Shown in pieces: positions 63,984-64,000 of a stretch of DNA of 64,000 nt (its first letter is position 1; each line of letters begins with the position of its first letter). Position numbers and translations under genes: made by a program. The stretch comes from UBA1672 sp965263215 (GTDB taxonomy: Bacteria; Pseudomonadota; Alphaproteobacteria; Micavibrionales; Micavibrionaceae). Under the pieces are notes generated by a model, which was given only the letters and a program-made list of their open reading frames with translations, ran no database searches and had not been told where the DNA came from. The DNA lies in assembly GCA_965263215.1 (NCBI GenBank), contig OZ253663.1, positions 1,798,001 through 1,862,000 of the forward strand, written 5' to 3'.

Positions 63984-64000
63984 GATCAGGCATTTATCCT

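Noticed and set aside
1..64000. Prophage, insertion sequence, CRISPR array, tRNA or rRNA
   Set aside because: No transposase, integrase, phage structural gene, regularly spaced repeat or tRNA-like T-loop was seen in any intergenic stretch.

Overview
The window looks like a contiguous piece of chromosome from an alphaproteobacterium with moderate to low GC. The evidence is aerobic-type CobT, CarD, DUF2336, and two conserved alphaproteobacterial neighbourhoods: dapF-mtaB-ftsY, and ffh-rpsP-rimM-trmD-rplS-leuC. A type IV pilus locus with MSHA and type II secretion character, together with the gene mix, suggests a Micavibrio-like lineage. That placement is inference, not read from a marker. I saw no rRNA, tRNA, CRISPR, insertion sequence or prophage.

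Layout. 1-6.3 kb: housekeeping genes (cobT, cut by the window edge, then msrA, hisS, a secreted protein, sufE and clpX). 6.3-12.5 kb: a surface-glycan cassette with three paralogous polytopic proteins, a GtrA-like flippase and a GtrB-like glycosyltransferase. 12.5-16.3 kb: a DHH phosphoesterase, a PaaK/CapK-like adenylate-forming protein and an S66 LD-carboxypeptidase in one tight unit, then an NTF2-like protein. 16.3-22.9 kb: carD, a phosphatase-fold protein that has lost most metal ligands, an M48 lipoprotein protease, an SNase-like protein, proline iminopeptidase and pgk. 22.9-24.7 kb: DUF2336 diverging from a small Gln-rich protein.

24.7-31.7 kb is a long minus-strand run, dapF-mtaB-(secreted protein)-ftsY-amn-sdaA. 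32.4-45.0 kb is a plus-strand block carrying a membrane protein fused by overlap to ffh, then rpsP, rimM, trmD, rplS, leuC, leuD and leuB. Two minus-strand hypothetical genes interrupt rplS-leuC, and an HD-domain protein plus a membrane protein interrupt leuC-leuD. Two NfeD-like proteins and a slipin follow. ffh and ftsY thus lie on facing arms of the same neighbourhood.

45.1-62.0 kb is a minus-strand pilus locus. In transcription order it reads: GspE/PilB ATPase, PilC/GspF platform, PilM-PilN (GspL-like) fusion, PilO-like, GspB/MshK-like, ABC ATPase, TPR (MshN-like), prepilin peptidase, PilT, PilU, lipoprotein secretin, ABC-2 permease, membrane TPR-like protein, membrane-anchored AraC regulator and one prepilin. 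The built-in ABC transporter recalls Myxococcus pilGHI and is the strongest candidate for an under-described system here. 62.2-64 kb: a eukaryote-type glutamine synthetase II and an unrecognised protein.

Several RNA-level signals stand out: a likely AUU/AUC start for pilC, a terminator-like hairpin inside the carD leader, a promoter followed by tandem hairpins upstream of the ffh unit, and two places where a hairpin can cover a Shine-Dalgarno sequence. All calls come from reading the sequence and remembered family motifs; no database search was run.
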